A DNA stretch of 64,000 bases, from assembly GCA_021166835.1 (NCBI GenBank), contig JAJPEN010000020.1, positions 3,465-67,464 of the forward strand, given 5' to 3'. The notes below the pieces were generated by a model. It made no database searches. It saw nothing but the letters and a program-made list of their open reading frames with translations, and was not told where the DNA came from. The stretch's first letter is position 1, and every line of letters starts with the position of its first letter. The translations under genes were made by a program, and so were the position numbers. Below are positions 15,916 to 24,885 of this stretch, one piece after another. Source of the DNA: Burkholderiaceae bacterium. Lineage in GTDB: Bacteria > Pseudomonadota > Gammaproteobacteria > Burkholderiales > Burkholderiaceae.

Positions 15916-16151
15916 TCGTCGCGCAGCGTAGCGATGTCTCGTTCCGGGTGACGCGACCAAACCCCTCGCGCCGAACCTCTGAGCTGGAGCATTGCGAGAG
16001 GGGAGAATCCTTCGACCTGAACGATCGACGCAGGGACAATTGCGGCGCAGACCTTGCCGTGACGTGTGATCAACGTCGTCTTCCCGTCACGAGCCGCTGC
16101 GACAAGCTCGGGCAGACGCTTTCGAGTGGCCTCGATTCCGAGCGTTTCCAT
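15903..16151 (-). CDS. Phd/YefM-type antitoxin
   Basis: An 82-aa antitoxin beginning METLGIEATRKRLPELVAAA and followed by TTLITRHGKVCAAIVPAS, the Phd/YefM core. The C-terminal HPERDIATLRDEWER is the toxin-binding part. The ATG at 16151 follows a strong palindromic operator, so it was preferred over the longer frame to 16211. The cognate PIN gene is broken. Confidence 0.8.
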   Translation of the reverse strand: METLGIEATRKRLPELVAAARDGKTTLITRHGKVCAAIVPASIVQVEGFSPLAMLQLRGSARGVWSRHPERDIATLRDEWER

Positions 16152-16165
16152 GTTTCGACTAATAA

Positions 16166-16182
16166 CTGTACAAGTTGTACAG
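16166..16182. promoter_or_regulatory. Palindrome CTGTACAAGTTGTACAG, TA operator candidate
   Basis: Eight-base arms CTGTACAA and TTGTACAG flank one central G, 15-31 bases upstream of the Phd-type antitoxin start. The symmetry extends further as ATAA and TTAT with a one-base offset. The TGTACA core recurs upstream of the VapB gene at 15531. Confidence 0.55.
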
Positions 16183-16214
16183 GTTATCGGTGAATCCAAG
16201 GGGTGCGTCAAGCG

Positions 16215-18101
16215 CTACGCACCCCCCGCCGCGGAGCTCCTCCCCGCCACGACGCGCAGCGCAGGCGCCTGCTTCGGCAGAAAAGGCGTGTACTCGGGCA
16301 CTCTCGCAGCTAGTTCCTTGCGCACCGTCGCGTCGTCGTCGGGCGCGGGCTGCTCGAGCCAACTTCTCAGCGACGCGAGGAAGTCGACGTCCACCGGGCG
16401 CGAGCGCGCGATGCGCAGCTTCGGATGCGGCGTCTCGCGCGTCTGCTCGGCGTCGGCAAGCAACTCCTCGTAGAGCTTCTCGCCGGGGCGCAGCCCGGTG
16501 AATTCGATGCGGATGTCGGATTCCGAATAGCCGGACAGGCGGATCATGTTGCGCGCGAGGTCGACGATGCGCACGGGCTCGCCCATGTCGAGGACGAAGA
16601 TCTCCCCGCCCCCGCCCATCGCCGCCGCCTGCAGCACCAGCTGCGCCGCCTCGGGAATCGACATGAAATAACGGGTGATCTCGGGGTGCGTGACCGTGAC
16701 GGGTCCGCCCCTGGCGATCTGCACCTGGAACTTCGGAATGACGCTGCCGGCGCTGCCGAGGACGTTGCCGAAGCGCACGATCTCGAACTGCGTGGAGCCG
16801 CCGGAGGCCTGCAGCGCTTGGCAAGCCATCTCGGCCAGGCGCTTGGTTGCGCCCATGACGTTCGTCGGATTGACGGCCTTGTCGGTGGAGATGAGGACGA
16901 AGCGCTCGGCGCCGAATTCGGCTGCACCCTCGGCAACGCGAAGCGTACCGAGCACATTGTTGCGGACCGCCTGCCAGGCGTTGTCGACTTCCATCAGCGG
17001 GACGTGCTTGTAGGCGGCGGCGTGAAATATCACGTCCGGACGATGCGCCTCGAACACCTCGCGGATGCGGGCGGCGTCCTTGACGTCGCCCGCCAGCGGG
17101 ACGATCCGCAGCTGCGGCCGGTTCACCGCGAACCACTGCTCGAGGGTATACAACGCAAATTCATTGTGCTCGAAGAGCACGAGCGTCTCGGGATCGAAGC
17201 GCGAGAGCTGGCGGCACAGTTCGCTGCCGATCGACCCGCCGGCGCCCGTGACGAGAACGGTACGCCGCTGCAGCATCGATTCGACGTGCTCGGTGTCGAT
17301 CTGCACCGTCTCGCGCCCGAGCAGATCCTCGATCTCGACCCTTCGCAACGAAGACACGGACACCCGGCCCGAGAGCAGGTCGTCGATGCCGGGCACGGTG
17401 AACACGAGAGCTCCGGCCTCGACGGCGAGATCGGTCGCGCGCCGGCGCGTGGCCGACGAAGCCGAAGGAATGGCGAGGATCACGTGTCGCGCCTTCTCGT
17501 CTTCGAGCACTTGCGGAAGCGTTTCGATGGCACCGAAAACGGGGCGCCCTAGGACTTCCCGGCCCCATTTGCCCGGGTCGTCGTCGACGAGACCGACGAC
17601 GCGCCAGTCGGAGACCCGGTCGAGATCGCGCACGAGCATCGCGCCGCCCCGCCCCGCCCCGACGATCACGACCGGCTTGCCCTCGGCGCTCAAACCGCCG
17701 TAGAGCCGCTGCTCCTTCGACATCCGGTACAGCACGCGTCCACCCGCCATCCAAATGGCGAGCAACATCGGGTAGAGCACGAGGGTCGATCTCGGCGTGA
17801 CGGAATCGAAGCGATACAGGGCGATGAAGACGATCAGCACGAGCGAAGACATCGCCACCGCGCGAAGCACGCGCTTCAGATCGGGCAGGCTGGCGAAGAT
17901 CCACAGGCCCCGATACAGCCCTGCGTAACGGCAGATGAGGAAATGGACCGGAACGAGCACGAGCAGCGCCAAGTACATCTGGCGTTCGTACGCGGCAGGC
18001 CAGTCGAAATTGAAGCGCAGCAGGAACGCGCCGACCCAAGCGAACACGGGTGCCGCCAGGTCGAACAGCACGGCCAGGATGGAGCGGAACGAGATGCGCA
18101 C
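16215..18101 (-). CDS. Membrane nucleotide-sugar 4,6-dehydratase (WbpM/FlaA1/CapD family)
   Basis: A 628-aa inner-membrane enzyme. About four hydrophobic segments occupy residues 8-120. A first Rossmann domain (VVIVGAGRGGAMLV, about residue 145) precedes the catalytic SDR domain (VLVTGAGGSIGSELC, about residue 280). The catalytic region reads LISTDKAVNPTNVMGATKR, with Met in place of the usual Tyr as in WbpM. It probably makes UDP-4-keto-6-deoxy-GlcNAc, precursor of QuiNAc, FucNAc or bacillosamine residues. It lies at the border of the O-antigen locus, in the same direction as the Wzz gene. Confidence 0.92.
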   Translation of the reverse strand: MRISFRSILAVLFDLAAPVFAWVGAFLLRFNFDWPAAYERQMYLALLVLVPVHFLICRYAGLYRGLWIFASLPDLKRVLRAVAMSSLVLIVFIALYRFDSVTPRSTLVLYPMLLAIWMAGGRVLYRMSKEQRLYGGLSAEGKPVVIVGAGRGGAMLVRDLDRVSDWRVVGLVDDDPGKWGREVLGRPVFGAIETLPQVLEDEKARHVILAIPSASSATRRRATDLAVEAGALVFTVPGIDDLLSGRVSVSSLRRVEIEDLLGRETVQIDTEHVESMLQRRTVLVTGAGGSIGSELCRQLSRFDPETLVLFEHNEFALYTLEQWFAVNRPQLRIVPLAGDVKDAARIREVFEAHRPDVIFHAAAYKHVPLMEVDNAWQAVRNNVLGTLRVAEGAAEFGAERFVLISTDKAVNPTNVMGATKRLAEMACQALQASGGSTQFEIVRFGNVLGSAGSVIPKFQVQIARGGPVTVTHPEITRYFMSIPEAAQLVLQAAAMGGGGEIFVLDMGEPVRIVDLARNMIRLSGYSESDIRIEFTGLRPGEKLYEELLADAEQTRETPHPKLRIARSRPVDVDFLASLRSWLEQPAPDDDATVRKELAARVPEYTPFLPKQAPALRVVAGRSSAAGGA

Positions 18102-18176
18102 AGGCGCGATGTTACGCTGGCTTCTTGTAGTGCAGTTTCATACCACTAACCACCGCCAACATTACTCACGTCCGCC

Positions 18177-18989
18177 TTAACGTCGCCGTGCTCTGTCCAA
18201 GAAATCAGTAAGAAGTGCAAGCATCAATCCTGCAATCAACCCCAACACCACGGCGATCCCAATGGCCAAGAACCTCCTCGGCGCAGTGGGAGAAGATGGG
18301 GGAGTAATCGCATCAACGAGCTGCGTCGGTGTCGTCTGCGGCAATAGGAGCTTCTGAGCCAAAATTGGCTTCTGCGCATCGAGTTCCGCCAGAAGAGCTA
18401 GCATCCGCGCCCGCTCGATCGTCAGCAAGGCGGTTCGAGAAAAATCTTGCTCGCCCAGCCGCTCCGTTACGACCACGGATGCTTCTAATTGCTGTGTCAA
18501 TAGCGCTCGCCGCGCCTCGATCTCCTGCAACTCCTCCTCGATTAACGAAATTCCTCGGCGATATACGTCGTCATGTACCTGTTGGATTTCGGCGTGGACT
18601 TTTTCTAGAAGTGCAACGGCATCATTAGGCGTATCGCCTACGGCGACGAGTTCGACGACGCCACTCACACCCCGCGGCGCAACGGCGCGAGACAAGAATG
18701 GCCGCGTGCGCTTGACCCCGATCGCGACGACTTCGCCGTATCTCGCCATCACTCTGGCCGAGACTAGATCCACAGGCTCAATAGGGCCGTTACCAGCCAC
18801 TTGCCCTATCCGGATCCTGGCACTTGCCTCATAGACAGGCGACGTCAGGAAGGCATATCCCAAGCCGACGGCGACGCATGCAGCGAATGTGACCAAGATC
18901 AGCAGCTTCCGGTGGACGAAGACGCGCCATAAATCGGCGAGACTGACCGCTTCCCCCCGATCAGTGGAGACTATCTGATCGACATGCAT
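18177..18989 (-). CDS. Wzz-type polysaccharide chain-length regulator
   Basis: A 270-aa inner-membrane protein with the Wzz layout: an N-terminal transmembrane helix (LLILVTFAACVAVGLGYAFL, about residues 29-48), a periplasmic coiled-coil region rich in Glu/Gln/Leu (about 130-210), and a C-terminal helix (FLAIGIAVVLGLIAGLMLALL) ending DRARRR. It sets O-antigen modal length with Wzy. The GC content looks lower than in the flanking housekeeping genes, suggesting acquired DNA. It is divergent from gmd. Confidence 0.87.
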   Translation of the reverse strand: MHVDQIVSTDRGEAVSLADLWRVFVHRKLLILVTFAACVAVGLGYAFLTSPVYEASARIRIGQVAGNGPIEPVDLVSARVMARYGEVVAIGVKRTRPFLSRAVAPRGVSGVVELVAVGDTPNDAVALLEKVHAEIQQVHDDVYRRGISLIEEELQEIEARRALLTQQLEASVVVTERLGEQDFSRTALLTIERARMLALLAELDAQKPILAQKLLLPQTTPTQLVDAITPPSSPTAPRRFLAIGIAVVLGLIAGLMLALLTDFLDRARRR

Positions 18990-19152
18990 GCTAGACGTAG
19001 ATCTTCGTGGAGGATGGTGAACCGATTAGCTCACCCCTAGCCTGAAGCGTACGACATTTGGTCCGGCAAGCAGGGAAGAGCCACTGAAACGGTAGAATCG
19101 CCGGCTCATTTACTCACAGTCAGCCTGGCTCACCACGGCGAAGGCGAAGCTA

Positions 19153-20280
19153 ATGACGGCATCGAAAGTTGCACTTCTCACCGGCATTACCGGCCAAGAC
19201 GGTTCTTACCTCGCCGAATTTCTCCTCCAGAAGGGCTACGAAGTCCATGGACTACGCCGGCGCGCGTCGCTGTTCAATACGGGACGCATTGACCATCTCT
19301 ACCGTGACCCGCACTTGCCCGACGTCAACCTGAAATTGCACTACGGCGACTTGAGCGATGCGTCGAACCTGACCCGCGTAATCAAGGAAGTCGCACCCAA
19401 CGAGATCTACAACCTCGCTGCTCAGTCGCACGTCGGCGTGAGCTTCGAGTCACCCGAATACACGGCCGACGTCAACGCACTTGGCACGCTACGCATCCTA
19501 GAGGCAATTCGCTTCCTCGGCATGGAGCGTCGTACCCGCTTCTACCAAGCATCGAGCTCCGAGCTATTCGGACTGGTACAAGAGATTCCGCAAACCGAGA
19601 AGACCCCGTTCCATCCGCGCAGCCCGTACGCGGTGGCGAAACTTTATGCCTACTGGATCACGGTCAACTATCGTGAGGCGTACGGGATGTACGCCTGCAA
19701 TGGGATCCTCTTCAATCACGAGTCGTCACGACGCGGGGAGACCTTCGTCACCCGCAAGGTCACCCGCGGTCTGGCCAACATCGCTGTCGGCCTCGAGAAG
19801 TGTCTTTACCTGGGCAACCTGAACGCGATGCGCGACTGGGGCCACGCCAAGGACTACGTGCGGATGCAATGGATGATGCTGCAGCAGGAACAGCCAGACG
19901 ATTACGTGATCGCCACGGGACGGCAGTTCTCGGTGCGCGAATTCGTGAGGCGCGCAGCCGCCGCGCTGGGCATCGAGTTGGAGTTCGTCGGCAGCGGCGT
20001 AGACGAGCGCGCGGTCGTCAGTGCGGTGCGCGGCGCCGACGCGCCAGCGGTGAAGGTCGGCGACGTGATCCTGGTCGTCGATCCCGGCTATTTCCGTCCG
20101 GCCGAGGTCGAGACCCTGCTCGGGGATGCGAGCAAGGCACGCGAGAAGCTCGGCTGGATGCCCGAGATCGGTCTGGACGAGATGATCGACGAGATGATCC
20201 GTCACGATCTCGACAAGGCTCGCCAGCACACACTGTTGCGCCAGAGCGGGTTCGAAGTATCGGTCACCCGGGAGCGCTAG
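19153..20280 (+). CDS. gmd: GDP-mannose 4,6-dehydratase
   Basis: A 375-aa extended SDR that converts GDP-D-mannose to GDP-4-keto-6-deoxy-D-mannose. The N-terminal [19 protein letters not shown] (about residues 9-27), [36 protein letters not shown] and [12 protein letters not shown] (Tyr-Lys) are all Gmd signatures. [19 protein letters not shown] is the nucleotide-sugar clamp. The product could feed the perosamine-synthetase-like enzyme at 26231. First gene of the plus-strand O-antigen run. Confidence 0.96.
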   Translation: MTASKVALLTGITGQDGSYLAEFLLQKGYEVHGLRRRASLFNTGRIDHLYRDPHLPDVNLKLHYGDLSDASNLTRVIKEVAPNEIYNLAAQSHVGVSFESPEYTADVNALGTLRILEAIRFLGMERRTRFYQASSSELFGLVQEIPQTEKTPFHPRSPYAVAKLYAYWITVNYREAYGMYACNGILFNHESSRRGETFVTRKVTRGLANIAVGLEKCLYLGNLNAMRDWGHAKDYVRMQWMMLQQEQPDDYVIATGRQFSVREFVRRAAAALGIELEFVGSGVDERAVVSAVRGADAPAVKVGDVILVVDPGYFRPAEVETLLGDASKAREKLGWMPEIGLDEMIDEMIRHDLDKARQHTLLRQSGFEVSVTRER

Positions 20281-20334
20281 CCCCGTTTGCCGCGCGGGCT
20301 CGACTCGCGCCGAACGCCCCACACTGACCACCGC

Positions 20335-21813
20335 ATGAGTCTGCTAGCTACCGCGGTCCAGGCATTCAAGTGGTCGCTGCTGGGCGAACTGGGCTCCCGC
20401 GTGATCGGGCCGCTGGTCTTCATCGTCCTCGCGCGGATCCTGCTGCCCGAAGACTTCGGCGTGGTCGCGGCCGCTACGGTGGCGATCAGCTTCTCGCAGG
20501 TCTTCTGGGACAGCGGGCTGGCCCGGGCGCTGATCCAGCACAACGCCGACGATGACGACGAGCTGGCCAATGCGGTGTTCTGGGCCAACCTCGCCTTGAG
20601 CGCGGTAGTCACCATCGCCATGTGGCTGGCGGCGCCGGCGCTCGCGGCCTTCTTCAGGGACGACCGGATAGCCGATGTGCTGCGGGTGCTGTCGGTGCAG
20701 GCGCCGCTCGCCGCGACCTGCGCGTTGATTACCGCCTTGATGCAGAAGCATTTCGACTTCAAGCGACTGTTCTGGGTGAGGCTGGTGACCACGGGCGGGC
20801 CAGGTCTGGTCTCGATTCCGCTCGCACTTGCCGGATGGAGCTACTGGGCGCTCGTGTTCGGCGTGATGAGCGGACAGCTGCTGCAGTTGCTCGCGCTATG
20901 GCGACAGACCGGATGGCGTCCGCGCGCACGCATCGACCGGCGCAGGGTCGCCGAGCTGGCCGGTTTCGCCCAATGGACGATCTCGAGCGGCATGCTCGGC
21001 TGGCTGTACAGCTGGCTCGACGCGATTGTCGTCGGACGCTTCCTCGGCGCTCACGATATGGGTGTCTATCGCACCGGCAACACCTTCGTGACCGTCGTGT
21101 TCGGGCTGCTCTTCTCACCGCTTCTGCCGGTGCTGTACACGCTGTTCTCGCGCGCCCAGCAGGACCTGGCGCGACTGCGCGAAGCGCTGATGACGGTCGT
21201 GCAGGCGATCGCCTTGGTGTCGCTGCCGATCGGAGCGGGCCTGATGGTGCTGGGCGAAGCGCTCGGCGTCACGGTTTTCGGGTTGCACTGGGCCGGCGTC
21301 GGCCTAGTGATTGGAATCCTGGGCCTGTCGCATGCCATCGGCTGGGTCGCCGGCGCCAACGGCGAGCTGTACCGAGCGATTGGCAAACCCCACGTCGAGA
21401 CCTCGACCGTGGCGCTGATGCTGGCCGTCTACGTCCCTGTCTACCTTGTCGCGGTCCAGGACGGAATGCAGAGCTTCCTGTGGGCCCGGATGGCACTGTC
21501 GGCCCTCGCGCTGGTCGCCCACGTGATGGTGTGCCGCCACGCGCTCGGCATCCCGCCGGGCCGGTGGTTACGGGCCTGCGCACCCGCGCTGGCCGCAGCG
21601 TGCGGCGCAGCCGTCATCGTGCACTGGATGTCGCGGGATGCACCGTTCACGATCGCGCGGCTGACCGCGATGGGCCTGCTCGGATTCGTGCTATATGCGT
21701 TGGCGATCGTGGCGCTCCAGCACAGCTTCCTGCTGCGCCTGCGCGAAATCGCGAGGCTTGGCCCGCAAGCCGCCGTCGGCGGCAACGACCTGCGCTCGAA
21801 AGGGACATTCTAA
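20335..21813 (+). CDS. O-antigen/polysaccharide flippase (Wzx, WzxC-like)
   Basis: A 492-aa integral membrane protein with about 12-14 hydrophobic helices. It begins ATAVQAFKWSLLGELGSRVIG and includes LARILLPEDFGVVAAATVA, typical of the Polysacc_synt_3/WzxC branch of MOP exporters. It should flip undecaprenyl-linked repeat units to the periplasm. The ATG at 20335 was preferred over 20287, which would add a polar leader. Its TAA overlaps the next ATG (TAATG). Confidence 0.88.
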   Translation: MSLLATAVQAFKWSLLGELGSRVIGPLVFIVLARILLPEDFGVVAAATVAISFSQVFWDSGLARALIQHNADDDDELANAVFWANLALSAVVTIAMWLAAPALAAFFRDDRIADVLRVLSVQAPLAATCALITALMQKHFDFKRLFWVRLVTTGGPGLVSIPLALAGWSYWALVFGVMSGQLLQLLALWRQTGWRPRARIDRRRVAELAGFAQWTISSGMLGWLYSWLDAIVVGRFLGAHDMGVYRTGNTFVTVVFGLLFSPLLPVLYTLFSRAQQDLARLREALMTVVQAIALVSLPIGAGLMVLGEALGVTVFGLHWAGVGLVIGILGLSHAIGWVAGANGELYRAIGKPHVETSTVALMLAVYVPVYLVAVQDGMQSFLWARMALSALALVAHVMVCRHALGIPPGRWLRACAPALAAACGAAVIVHWMSRDAPFTIARLTAMGLLGFVLYALAIVALQHSFLLRLREIARLGPQAAVGGNDLRSKGTF

Positions 21814-22415
21814 TGGGAATCCGAACGGCACTCAGCGACCTCGCCTGCCGGATGCTCCATCCTTACCTGTCGGATTCGTTTGCAATCCGCTCGCACCTCA
21901 CGAACCGGGAGCGGGTCGAACTGTCCCGCCTCGCGCAGGCCGGCGGGCTGCGTTCGATCGTCGAGATCGGCGCCTATCTTGGCGCCTCGGCGAGCGCCTT
22001 CGCGGCCGGTCTTTCGCGTACTCGCAATGCTGCGGCAAGGATCTACTGCGTTGACACCTGGAACAACGACGCAATGAGCGAGGGGCAGCGCGACACGATG
22101 GAACAGTTCCTTCGCAATACCGCGGCTTACCGCGACAGGGTCGTCCCGGTGCGCGGCTGGAGCACCGGCGTGGTCGACTCTATTGGCGCACGGGCCGGCC
22201 GGATCGACCTGCTGTTCATCGACGGCGACCATTCCTACGAGGGTTGCCTAGCCGACTGGAACGCGTACGCTGGGTTGCTGTCGCCAAACGCCGTGGTCGC
22301 CTTCCACGATGTCGGTTGGGCCGATGGTGTTCGCCGGGTGATCGACGAGGAAGTCCGCGGTCGGATCCGCCGCGAGAAGCGCCTGCCCAACCTCTGGTGG
22401 GGCGAGCTGGGGTGA
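21813..22415 (+). CDS. Class I SAM-dependent methyltransferase (Methyltransf_24 type)
   Basis: A 200-aa protein with VEIGAYLGASASAFAAGL (motif I, about residues 50-67), YCVDTW (motif II) and LLFIDGDHSYEGCLADW, the DGDHSYE motif of cephalosporin hydroxylase/Methyltransf_24-type enzymes. It probably modifies a sugar residue of the O-antigen; the substrate is unknown. It overlaps the flippase gene by one base and the following glycosyltransferase as GTGA. Confidence 0.82.
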   Translation: MGIRTALSDLACRMLHPYLSDSFAIRSHLTNRERVELSRLAQAGGLRSIVEIGAYLGASASAFAAGLSRTRNAAARIYCVDTWNNDAMSEGQRDTMEQFLRNTAAYRDRVVPVRGWSTGVVDSIGARAGRIDLLFIDGDHSYEGCLADWNAYAGLLSPNAVVAFHDVGWADGVRRVIDEEVRGRIRREKRLPNLWWGELG

Positions 22416-23413
22416 TCAGAGCCTCGGTTATCATCCCGACCCGCGACCGCGCAGATCTGCTCGAGCGCTGTCTGGCCGCGCTCACCCGCCAGACGCTGGC
22501 GGCCGACGAGTTCGAGGTTGTCGTGGTCGACAACGGCTCACGAGATGCGACCGCGCAGGTGGCCGCCGGCTACGCGACGCACCTCGCGCTGCGCTGCATC
22601 GTCGCTCCCGAGCCGGGATTGCACGTCGGCCGGCACGCCGGGATGCGCGCGGCACGCTCCGACGTGCTGATGTACACGGACGACGATGCCGAGCCCGAGC
22701 CCACCTGGGTCGAGGCGGTCGCGCAGGCGTTCGAGGACCCGGCCGTCGGTCTGGTCGGCGGAAACGACTATCCCCGCTTCGAGGGCGATCCGCCGGCATG
22801 GCTGCAGAGATGGTGGAACGAGCCGGTTTACCGCGGGCGCGCCCTCGGATACCTGAGCGTGCTCGACTTCGGATCGGGCAGGTTCCCGCTCGCTCCCGAA
22901 TACGTCTGGGGCTGCAATTTCAGCATACGCAGGCAGGCGCTCGAGACCGTCAGCGGATTTCACCCGGACGGTGTACCCCGGGATCTGATGCGGCTGCGCG
23001 GCGACGGCGAGTCGTACGTCGCTAGTGCGATCGTTAGCCGCGGCTGGAAGGCGATCTTCGACTCGAGGGCCAGTGTGCATCACTTGGTCCCGCCCGCTCG
23101 CATGACCCGCGACTATTTCGAGCAGCGCGGCTTCGCGCAGGGCGTATCGGACTCGTATTCCGCGGTGCGGCGGCACCGCGGCGCGTCGCTACCGCTCTCC
23201 GAGCGGTTGCGCACCCGCCTGCGCCCCGCTGCAGGCTCGCTCAAGGCCCGCTGGAAGATGGCCGGCAGCCGTGATCCGGCCGCGAGCACCCTGCTCGAGG
23301 TACGCCTATCGACGCTGCGCGCCTGGGCCCGGGGCTTTGCGTTCCACCAGTCGGCGCTGCGGTCGGATCCCGATCTCCTGGGTTGGGTGCTGAAGGACAA
23401 TTACCTAGGATGA
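22412..23413 (+). CDS. Glycosyltransferase family 2 protein
   Basis: A 333-aa GT-A transferase starting from GTG (overlapping the previous stop). ASVIIPTRDRADLLERCLAAL opens the fold, VVVDNGS follows, and YTDDDAEPEP holds the metal-binding DxD (about residues 88-97). WGCNFSIRRQALE is the acceptor region. It has a basic C-terminus and no clear membrane segments. It ends exactly at the edge of the IS110 insertion, so the last residues may have been altered by it. Its donor and acceptor are unknown. Confidence 0.86.
   Translation: MIRASVIIPTRDRADLLERCLAALTRQTLAADEFEVVVVDNGSRDATAQVAAGYATHLALRCIVAPEPGLHVGRHAGMRAARSDVLMYTDDDAEPEPTWVEAVAQAFEDPAVGLVGGNDYPRFEGDPPAWLQRWWNEPVYRGRALGYLSVLDFGSGRFPLAPEYVWGCNFSIRRQALETVSGFHPDGVPRDLMRLRGDGESYVASAIVSRGWKAIFDSRASVHHLVPPARMTRDYFEQRGFAQGVSDSYSAVRRHRGASLPLSERLRTRLRPAAGSLKARWKMAGSRDPAASTLLEVRLSTLRAWARGFAFHQSALRSDPDLLGWVLKDNYLG
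23405..23412 (+). repeat. CTAGGATG direct repeat, copy 1
   Basis: Eight bases at the 3' end of the glycosyltransferase gene, repeated exactly at 24699-24706 on the other side of the IS110 transposase. Either a target-derived sequence or a boundary marker of the element. Confidence 0.4.
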
Positions 23414-23421
23414 AACTGACG

Positions 23422-24648
23422 TCATTCCACCGGAGTGACCTGGACGGCGTAGCCGATCTGCTGAAGCCGGCGGATCAAGCGAGTCGCGGTCTTGTGGGCG
23501 TCGGCGCGATCGAAGTGAGCTGCGCCGAGTTCGCGCCATGGCGTGCCGGTGCGCAGCATGTGCCAAGCCGCGGTGAGCATCGAGGCGGCCACGCCGATGA
23601 TGGCCTTCTTGGCGCCACGGCGTGCGCGCAAGCGATGGAACTGCGCTTGCAAGTAGCTGCCCTTGACTTTTACGGCCGACTAGGCCGCCTGCACCAGCGT
23701 AGTCTTGAGCCAGCGGCCGCCGCGGCGCAGGCGAACGCTGCGACGCTTGCCCGCGCTCTCGTCGTTGCGCGGGCACATGCAGGCCCAGGACAGCAGGTGT
23801 GCGGGGGTGGCGAAGCGCGACATGTCGATGCCGATCTCGGCGACGACGACCTGCGCGCTGACGTCGCTGAGGCCCGGCATAGTGCTCAGCAGCTTGGCGG
23901 CTTGGCAAAACGGCTCGAGCCCTTGACCCACCTCCTTCTCGATGGTGGCAATGGCCTGGTCGAGCGCGTCGATGTGGTCCAGGTGCAGCTTGAGCATGAA
24001 GCGGTGGTGGGCGCTGACGTGGCCGCGCAATACTTCGAGCAGCTCGGCTGTGCTGGCCTTGACGCGCACGCTGCACAGCGAGGCCAGGCGCACAGGATCG
24101 TGCTCGCCGTCGATCAGCGCGTGCAGCACAGCGCGGCCGCTCTTGCCCATGATGTCGGCGAGCACGATGCTGCGCTTCAAGTTGGCGTCTTCGAGCACCT
24201 TCTCGATGCGCTGGACGTGCGCACTGCGCTGGCGAACGAACTGCTTGCGCGTGCGCGTGAGCGAGCGCAGCTCCTGTATCGCCACCGGCGGCACGAAGCT
24301 GGCGCGGATCAGCCCATGGGCGAGCAGGTCGGCCAGCCACATCGCATCGTTGGCGTCGGTCTGGCGGCCGGGGACGTTCTTGACGTGCGCGGCGTTGGCC
24401 AGCACGAGCTCGAAGTGGCCTTCGAGCACGTGCCACACCGGCTTCCAGTACACGCCGGTGGCCTCCATGGCGACGTGCTCGACGCCGAAGGAGTCGAGCC
24501 AGTCGGCAAGCGCCAGCAGGCCCGAGGTCGTCATCTCGAAGGTGCGCACCTCCTGCAAGGGCGGTGCGTCGCGGGCGATGCGCACGCACGCCACCACCGT
24601 CTTCTTGTGCACGTCCAGCCCGGCGCAACGCGGGTAGATCACTTCCAT
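23422..24648 (-). pseudogene. IS110-family transposase interrupted by an amber codon
   Basis: The full reading frame would encode 408 aa. The N-terminal RuvC-like DEDD domain is visible: AGLDVHKKTVVACV, MEATGVYWKPVW and QTDANDAMWLADLL. The C-terminal domain follows with NDESAGKRRS, where the Ser is the likely nucleophile. An in-frame TAG at 23680-23682 follows LVQAA, where relatives usually read AAW, so Trp TGG to TAG is the likely change. The frame then continues normally (AVKVKGSYLQAQFHRLRARRG) to 23422. A strong Shine-Dalgarno, AGGAGG, precedes the ATG at 24648. Unless the stop is read through, the protein ends 86 residues early. Confidence 0.85.
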
Positions 24649-24773
24649 GGGCGCCTCCTGTTCGCGGCGACACCGGCATGCAGCCACGTCATCGAACTCT
24701 AGGATGCGTGCTCAGGGGCGCGAAGCCCCAGGCGACAGTGCGGGGGGCTCGTGGAGCCGCGGGTCCAACTGAC
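24649..24773 (-). other. Structured non-coding end of the IS110 element (possible bridge RNA region)
   Basis: No ORF is supported between the transposase start and the next gene at 24886. The stretch holds two perfect hairpins, GGGGC-GCGAA-GCCCC at 24715-24729 and GGCTC-GTG-GAGCC at 24746-24758, and a copy of CTAGGATG that also occurs next to the other end of the element. IS110-group elements encode a bridge RNA in this upstream end, so this is where one would be expected. The RNA itself is not demonstrated. Confidence 0.3.
24699..24706 (+). repeat. CTAGGATG direct repeat, copy 2
   Basis: Exact match to 23405-23412, in the same orientation, inside the non-coding end of the IS110 element. Confidence 0.4.
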
Positions 24774-24885
24774 ATTCGGGCTCGAAGCACCAAGTACGAA
24801 CCGACCTCTGCGCCGGACGCCGCAGTCGCATTACACGCCCGTCTCATGCGTCGCGGGACGCGCGATGCGCGGTGGAGCAACTGAC

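Larger units (their letters stand above)
23414..24773 (-). mobile_element. IS110-family insertion sequence (ends uncertain)
   Basis: A transposase gene with 119 bases of non-coding DNA upstream and almost none downstream sits inside the O-antigen run, between a glycosyltransferase and a methyltransferase. The boundaries given here are the short repeat AACTGAC at 23414-23420 and 24767-24773, which would make the element about 1.36 kb, normal for IS110. An alternative pair is CTAGGATG at 23405 and 24699. IS110 elements lack long terminal inverted repeats, so the ends cannot be fixed by reading alone. Confidence 0.65.

Noticed and set aside
24699..24706. CTAGGATG as a bridge RNA right-target guide
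   Set aside because: A right-target guide should be complementary to the target strand, but the copy is in direct orientation, so it is reported only as a repeat.
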